From the NCBI GenBank assembly GCA_023313575.1, contig JAJTTP010000015.1, positions 558,001 through 622,000 on the forward strand: a DNA stretch of 64,000 nucleotides, given 5' to 3'. The position numbers were made by a program, and so were the translations under genes. Below the pieces are notes generated by a model. The model made no database searches. It saw only the letters and a program-made list of their open reading frames with translations, and had not been told where the DNA came from. This DNA comes from Eutypella sp. D-1 (taxonomy: Eukaryota > Ascomycota > Sordariomycetes > Xylariales > Diatrypaceae). Positions within the stretch are counted from its first letter, which is position 1. The number at the start of each line of letters is the position of its first letter. This document shows positions 57,754 through 64,000 of the stretch, in pieces.

Positions 57754-58807
57754 GGCAAACTCTGAAGGTTTTTTTGGGTTTTTTTTTTCTATTCTCTCTT
57801 TTTGTGTGGGGGAATCGACTGCGAAGAATCCTGCTTTGATAGACCAGCTTTGTACTAACTGTGATTCCAATGAAAGTGAAAGAGAGAAGAAGTAAAAAAT
57901 TGCTTATATGACAGACTAGAATCTCATCCCCGACTTGGTCATTTTCCAAAGTATGTCCGGTAAGGCAGAAAGCATGACTTCGAGTTTGGAAATTTTTCGC
58001 AAAAGAAAAAAAAAATTCCAATTGTATCTTTACTTGGTTCCTTACAGATCCTATCTAGAACGTTATTGTTGGAGCTAGAGACTTTTAGTACTTCTTTAGT
58101 ACCTACCTATGTATAACGGGCTGGTCCAGGGTCTCTTATCGAGGGGCTAATCTGGCAGCCCCGCATGATACAGGCTCGACCTCCAGGGCTGGATGCTCAA
58201 GTACCTAAGTATGTACCTACCGACCTAAATACCTTAAGATAGCCTATCTTATCGATAAGAGTAAGGTGGGTAGAGTGCAGGTACACCCGGACTCTACTAA
58301 GGTACGTAAATAGGTTTATGTATCTACCTAGGTACCTCCTAGGGCTATTAGGTAAATTCACCTGGTATTGTACATACTTAGGTATGTGGGTAGATCCCTG
58401 AACAACGCGTACTAAGTAAAGTTAAATAGCATGCGCGTCTTAGAACTTCATGCGGTAACCGGATCGTACCGCATCCCTAATCCTACCATTCAGATCACTA
58501 AACCCGAACACTAATACATACCTACCTAATACTCGTCCTCTCCCTAATCCTAACTGTAAGTCTAACTGTAGACTTTCATATATCACCAACCTGGACGTAT
58601 TACTCTCACCATTATACGAAGTATATCCAACACTCCGCAGAGTAAGTTTTGGATAATATGGTATGTGACTGTGAATTCCTCATAAGTTTCCATGCTTCCG
58701 AATTCCCTCTTAGTGCTAACTGCGACTTCTAGGTCAGCCCGGCAGCCGAGCTTTTGGAGTTATGATTCAGTGCCACGGTGTTTTCCGCTATATATAGGAG
58801 GGGAGGC
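57754..58807. other. Divergent intergenic region
   Basis: About 1.05 kb holding promoters of MRM1 (minus) and the Mit1 homologue (plus). It is dense in TACCTA/TAGGTA words between 58090 and 58390, including a TACCTAGGTACC palindrome near 58325. A TATATATA stretch at 58788-58796 lies only about 30 bp from the downstream ATG, too close to be an ordinary core promoter for it. Confidence 0.5.
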
Positions 58808-58870
58808 ATGATATCCGTGCATAATGGACGCCATAGAAGACATAGCCGATTCGGTCGAGGTTGGGGATGA
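58808..58870 (+). promoter_or_regulatory. Upstream ORF overlapping the Mit1-homologue start
   Basis: An ATG at 58808, out of frame with the main ATG at 58824, opens a 20-codon ORF that ends at 58868-58870 inside the main coding sequence. If present in the mRNA it would reduce initiation at 58824 or divert it downstream. Whether the transcript starts upstream of 58808 is unknown. Confidence 0.35.
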
Positions 58871-61800
58871 CCTCGTTATGAGTGATGTGGCACCTATAGC
58901 CATAGACACGGAGGCACCGATAGAATCTCCCGAGCGCCGTTGCGATGATACTTCCTATAAACCAAAAGACGATGATCTTAATCATGATGGGGCTATCGAA
59001 GATATAGGCGCAGAAGAGCAGCTATTGGACGAGGCTGAGCTACAACTGGCACTGGAGTCTGAGTCACGTTCCGTAACGAATCTCAAGCCTCGATTGCGTC
59101 CTATCGAGGTGGTCCTCACACCACCGTTAAACCCAGACGAATACGAGATTCTATCGCCGAGCTTCGTAGTTGATAGGGTTCTGGAGGAGGTCAGGACAGG
59201 AGACGACTCTTGGTTCAGCGTCGAATATTCTGATGGACGAATAGAGCAGGTAAGCAATGCGGCTATTTCCAGGATTTTCTTTATCTGCATAAGAAACGTG
59301 CTTGCCAATATCCCTCCCACCATCAGAAGTATGTTGTTTGTTACCGCGGTGCACATCTGCCTAGGAAAAAGGAAGGACATGCTGCGCGTCGTTGGACGCA
59401 TACATAAATGCATACATAAATTCGCACTTTTGTCATGACTACTATAACCGAAACACCCAACTCGCTCCCTCCCTCCCTCCAACAATTTCGTTCTCTATTC
59501 CCCTCCCAATCGTGTAGCATAATCTCGTCACGTTGCCAAGGCGACGATATCAGCCATTACTGCAGTTCCCTATCTACACTTCAAACCCCCTAAGCATACA
59601 GTCAGACTGGTCCAGGACCTTCCTTTGAGATAATCTTTCATGCCTACATACCGGCCCTTCTTCATCTACCTTGTCCTGTCATGATTTGGCGTCGTTCCTC
59701 CATGATACCTTCCACTTGAAATTTATCAGATCTACTTCCTACCATCTTATCACCCTCAACCCATACTCCCTAACCTCCCTAATATTTCCGACTCTCGTTT
59801 TTTTCACCACAGTGGTATAGCATACCAGCAACAGTCTGGAATTCGACCTTACTATTCTATCCGCGAAGCCTATTTTATCATCACGCTCTACTATCTCTCA
59901 CCTACTAAGTGCCTTTCCTCACGAGTGGACGAAGTGGTTGCCTGCCTGCCTGCCTGCTACATCATGGACGAAATGAACACGGTATGATCTCAATTGATGG
60001 ATAGGCAGCAAGCTTCCTTTCAACCATTCTGTTCCTCACTTTCTGATCATTCTTATTCTGTGCCACCACATACTGTATCAGAAGAATAATGGAGCGCGTA
60101 TTTGCTGACAACTTCTTCCAGGTAGCATACGATGACCTGATAGAGCAGGAACGTGGACCTCACCAACTGCAATCATATTGGGAAGGTACCCGCTTTTCTG
60201 ACCTAGACTCGTTCGACCAGGGTCAAACCTACAACGGGCAGTCTCTCCTTGAGGATGATGACTATGAGTCTGAGATGTCAAATTACGAATCCCCTCCCGC
60301 GGCAAACCATCCTGATGTACGCCGTAGCAAGCGCAATGCGTCGCGCCAGGCGTCCGCCGATGTTCTTGTTGACTATAGAGTCGACGACAGCCCGAAGCGC
60401 CAATCACGGGCTTCTTCTACCAGAGTTACTCGCCAGACCAGATCTCGTGCCAGGCCTACACGACCTCACGTGGTTGACGATTCATCAGCTGACGAACTCT
60501 CGCAGCTACACCAAGATGACGAAGATTACGTGCTTCCTGTCGTTGTTTCTGATGTGAGGCCTACCAAGTTACCAGCACGTAAGAAGCGGCGGATCATGCC
60601 CGCTTCCGCCTTTAAAAAGAATCATGACCGTGAATCCTCGATTGAGTTCGAGCCCGCTCGACGCTCGCGACGGGCCAACAAGGCATCAAGAAATATGCGT
60701 GATCCAGAACTTGACGATGATTACGGAGTTGTTGACGAGAAAGCAACTGCTGCCCCGAAGATTGCCGCCATCAAGGAGACGTTCCCGGAACTTCCTAGGG
60801 ACTCTGAATTTCGCAAGTTCCACTCTCCAATTTGCGATACATGCAAATTACGAACACACGGCAGTAGAAACCCTTTCGTCTATTGCCAAGGATGTTCGAT
60901 CGCCTTTCACAAGTCATGCATCGGTATTCGAGCTCAACGAGATCACAGAGTAACAAAAGTTGGTAATGACGAGTTCGTCATTCAATGCAAGTACTGCATT
61001 GGTCATTACCGGAAGAAGGATGCCCGCGCGCCGCACTATGCCATGTGTCAGGTATGCAAAAGCGATGGCCAGTCTTGTGCCGAGTTCTCGACCAAGAAAA
61101 CGCCCAAGCAGGAGGAGAAGATCAGGCAAGAGAACAACGGCGAGGATCCGATTAGCAATGTCAATCCCAATCTGATCAATAACGCCAATAATGTTCTCTT
61201 CCGCTGCACAAATTGCAAATGTGCGCATCATTTCGACCACCTGCCAACCCTGCCGAAAAACTCGCCCTACGTGGAGGATATCAAACAAGATCGCCTGGAA
61301 GAATATGCGATGGTTGACTGGGTCTGCAAGAACTGCGTAGACAATAAGAAGAAGATCCATACGCTGGTAGCCTGGAGGCCTGTCGACCAAGGCAATTACC
61401 GAGAGGGACAAACCGTCCTTGACTTCGGTGAGGACGAAATAGAGTATCTTGTCAAGTGGGAGGCAATGTCACATTTCCACGATACATGGATGCCGGGCGC
61501 CTGGGTCTTCGGTGTCGCCCACTCAGCGCAGCGCATCTCTTTCCAGAAAAGAGAGGAGAACCAATTACCTATCATGAACGAGAAGCTCGCAATTCAGGAA
61601 GAGTGGCTGCTGCCTGATGTGCTGCTTGATGTTGTCTACCGAAAGCCCAGAGAAATTAACAGCCTTACACGACAGCAGGAGCTGGACCGCGTTGGCAATG
61701 TCAAGTCAGTCTATGTCAAGTTCCAGGGTCTTGGCTACGATGAAGTTGTTTGGGATGGGCCCCCGCCTCGCGATAGCATCTGGGGTGATGGGCCGTGGAA

Positions 61801-64000
61801 GGCGTTTTGTGAAGCCCACGAAGAGTACGTTAACGGTAAATACTTCCAAACCGTCCCAGACCACAGGATGAAAGAGCGCATCACGCAATATCGAACCCTG
61901 GACTTCTCAAAAGAGTGCGAACTCAAGCGTCAACCTCCCAGCCTGAAACGCGGCAGCCTGATGGAATACCAGATGGAAGGTGTGAACTGGCTCCTTTACA
62001 ATTTCCACCAGCAGCAGAATGTCATCCTGGCGGATGAGATGGGCCTGGGCAAAACCGTCCAGATAGTGGCTTTCATCTCTGCGCTCGTTCACGACAAACC
62101 GAACTGCTGGCCTTTCCTCATTGTTGTTCCTAATGCCACATGTCCAAATTGGCGACGTGAACTCAAGCAGTGGGCGCCTAGTCTCCGGGTCGTCGCGTAC
62201 CATGGCGGCAAGACCGCACAAGATCTAGCCTATCGATACGAGCTCTTCCCCGAAGGTGTGAAAGCCGGCATGAAGGCACATGTTGTAATCATGTCTTACG
62301 AGGCAGCGACAAATGCTGCCTCCACTTTCAGATCTGTCAAATGGACGGGTTTGATCGTAGATGAAGGTCAAAGGTTGAAGAACGAGGAGGGTCTCCTCTA
62401 CCTTGCGCTTCGGGACATGAAGATCCCCTGCAGAGTGTTGTTGACCGGTAAGTGTTGTAAAGATGCGGACGTGGAGACAGTGACTAACGTTGAAAAGGTA
62501 CACCTCTACAAAACAACAAGCGTGAACTTTTCAATCTTCTTCAGTTCATCGATCCCGTCCACAACGCCGAGGAGTTGGACGCCAAGTATTCCGAATTGAC
62601 TAAAGATAACCTTCCGGAGTTACACAGTCTCATTCGACCATACTTTCTACGTCGCACAAAGGCACAGGTTCTGAAGTTCCTTCCACCAATGGCCCAGATA
62701 ATTCTCCCCGTCACAATGACGGTTCTCCAAGAGCGGATCTCTAAAGGCATCATGGCACGAAACCCGGAGCTCATCAAGACGCTTATGTCAAAAGGGAAGC
62801 TGCAAGCGGGCAAGCGAAATGGCCTCGTCAATATCCTTTCCGATTTGCGCCTATGTGTATGCCACCCGTTTTGCTTCGATCCCATGGTCGAAGACAAAAC
62901 GGTTTCCCAAGAACAGATGCGTCAGAACTTGATCTCGGCTTCTGGAAAGTTAATCCTCCTGAGTATCATGCTGCCCAAACTACAAGAACGGGGGCACCGT
63001 GTTCTTATTTTCAGCCAGTTTCTCAGAAATTTGGACATTATCGAGGACTTCATGACTGACATAGGCCTCCAACACTTACGTATCGATGGACAGATGTCTG
63101 CCCTTACCAAACAGAAACATATCGATGCATTCAATGCCCCTGATTCTGAGGTCTTCGCGATGCTCCTATCCACCCGCGCCGGTGGTGTAGGTATCAACCT
63201 CGCCACGGCCGACACTGTCATCATATATGACCCCGACTTCAACCCACACCAAGATATACAAGCTATCTCGCGAGCCCACCGTATCGGGCAGAAAAACAAA
63301 GTCCTATGCTTCCAACTGACCACCAAGAACAGCGTCGAGGAGAAGATTATGCAAATTGGTCGAAGCAAAATGGCCCTCGATCATGCGCTTATCGAGAGCA
63401 TGGACGCGGGCGACGGCACGGGCGAAAATCTAGAGTCGCTACTGAAGCATGCGGCAGAGGCTCTTTTCGGTAATAACGATAAGGAGAGGATTACTTACGA
63501 TGAGGCTGCAGTAGAGAAACTATTAGACCGAAGCGAGATCGAAAGCACTAATACCGGCGATGACGAGTCTGCGGAAAACCAATTCTCCTTCGCACGCGTC
63601 TGGGCGAACAACGAGCTAGTCGATAATGTCGACTCGAACTCTAGAGGCAGTTCCGAGCCAGTTGACGGCAGTGTATGGGAGAAAATCCTCAAAGAGAGAG
63701 AGCAACAGCACGAGTTGGAGCTTGCCGCTCAGAAGCAGGAGTATGGCCGTGGCGCTAGACGGAGGGGAAAAGTGAGGACAAAGCTGTTCCCAATCTATGT
63801 TTCATCGGTGCTAACGAACTTCAGGGCGTTGACTACAAGGGCCGTGTAGGTTTCATTGCAGGCGTTAATGACGTCTATAGCGACAAGCACAACGACCTAA
63901 TAACAGAGCAGCAGGTGCCCCAGGATGTCGATAGTGGCGGATCGGATGTGGAAACCGGAGACGAGCTCTATATTGACAACAATGAGGCGGAGGTTGATGA
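58824..64000 (+). CDS. mit1: Mit1/CHD3-type SNF2 chromatin remodeller, 3' end beyond window
   Basis: ATP-dependent nucleosome remodeller of the Mi-2/CHD3 type; the fission yeast homologue Mit1 works in the SHREC heterochromatin-silencing complex. Exons 58824-59249, 60122-62447, 62498-63771 and 63825 to the window edge; phases are consistent and the frame is still open at 64000 (about 1400 residues so far). Introns 2 and 3 are about 50 nt; intron 1 would be 872 nt. Order of domains: chromo-like strand segment WFSVEYSDGRIEQVAYDDLI across intron 1 (about 130-150); Cys/His-rich PHD-like fingers (ICDTCKLRTHG to WVCKNCVDN, about 379-545); chromodomain-like EYLVKWEAMSHFHDTWMPG (about 583). The SNF2 ATPase has DEMGLGKTVQ (about 780) and VDEGQRLKN (about 888), and splicing restores LLTGTPLQNN. 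The helicase C-terminal lobe has VLIFSQFLRNLD (about 1085) and ISRAHRIGQ (about 1174). The Walker-B box reads DEGQ rather than DEAH. Confidence 0.88.
59250..60121 (+). other. Long first intron of the Mit1 homologue
   Basis: A GTAAGC donor and TTCCAG acceptor join exons in phase 0 and give continuous protein text (SDGRIEQ/VAYDDLIEQ). At 872 nt it is about ten times the other introns here. It contains CCCT repeats (59465-59480), CCTG repeats (59941-59957) and pyrimidine-rich stretches. Its last 33 bases (60089-60121) form an in-frame ATG extension, MERVFADNFFQ, of exon 2, so an internal promoter would yield an N-truncated isoform without splicing. An unseen small exon inside it cannot be excluded. 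Confidence 0.55.

Overview
The window is nuclear DNA of a filamentous ascomycete (Pezizomycotina, most likely a Sordariomycete). The evidence is short spliceosomal introns (mostly 48-115 nt) with GTRNGT donors and CTAAC/CTGAC-like branch points. There are also single widely spaced genes on both strands, and typical fungal families such as a fungal bZIP, a monocarboxylate-type MFS carrier, GPI-anchored wall proteins and a Mit1/CHD remodeller. No CRISPR array, rRNA, convincing tRNA, intact transposon, virus or biosynthetic gene cluster was seen. Exon boundaries were worked out by hand from reading frame, splice signals and family continuity.

Layout. 1-426: 3' end of an RluA-type pseudouridine synthase. 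2819-3807: bZIP transcription factor with two short upstream ORFs in its leader. 3808-12169: gene desert of about 8.4 kb, visibly lower in GC than the genes. 12170-13683: MFS transporter. 16544-16936: 5-hydroxyisourate hydrolase. 18425-19178: small Cys-rich hypothetical. 20648-21598: hypothetical with an apparently frameshifted C-terminus. 21972-22946 (-): membrane-anchored short-chain dehydrogenase. 24217-26907 (-): F-box-like protein with a long disordered tail. 26908-31180: second large intergenic space with homopolymer and GT repeats. 31181-32788 (-): S-(hydroxymethyl)glutathione dehydrogenase, five exons. 35099-38583: Nup85-like nucleoporin. 40355-43627 (-): large disordered hypothetical. 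47543-49412: secreted agmatinase-family ureohydrolase, seven exons. 50031-50911: glutathione S-transferase. 51694-52347: Ser-rich GPI protein. 53103-54549 (-): Cys-rich GPI protein. 55630-57753 (-): mitochondrial rRNA 2'-O-ribose methyltransferase MRM1. 58824 to the window end: Mit1/CHD3-type chromatin remodeller, 3' truncated.

The genes are mostly independent housekeeping and accessory functions: tRNA and mitochondrial rRNA modification, nuclear pore, chromatin, formaldehyde/NO detoxification, purine and agmatine nitrogen catabolism, and cell surface. No operon-like or cluster logic is apparent. The agmatinase has a concentration of GATA-factor motifs upstream, which fits nitrogen control.

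I did not find a clearly new biological system. The best leads are the uORF-bearing bZIP leader, the unusually long first intron of the Mit1 homologue with an in-frame alternative start, the charged repeat expansion inside MRM1, the eroded hypothetical near 21.6 kb, and the unexplained deserts.
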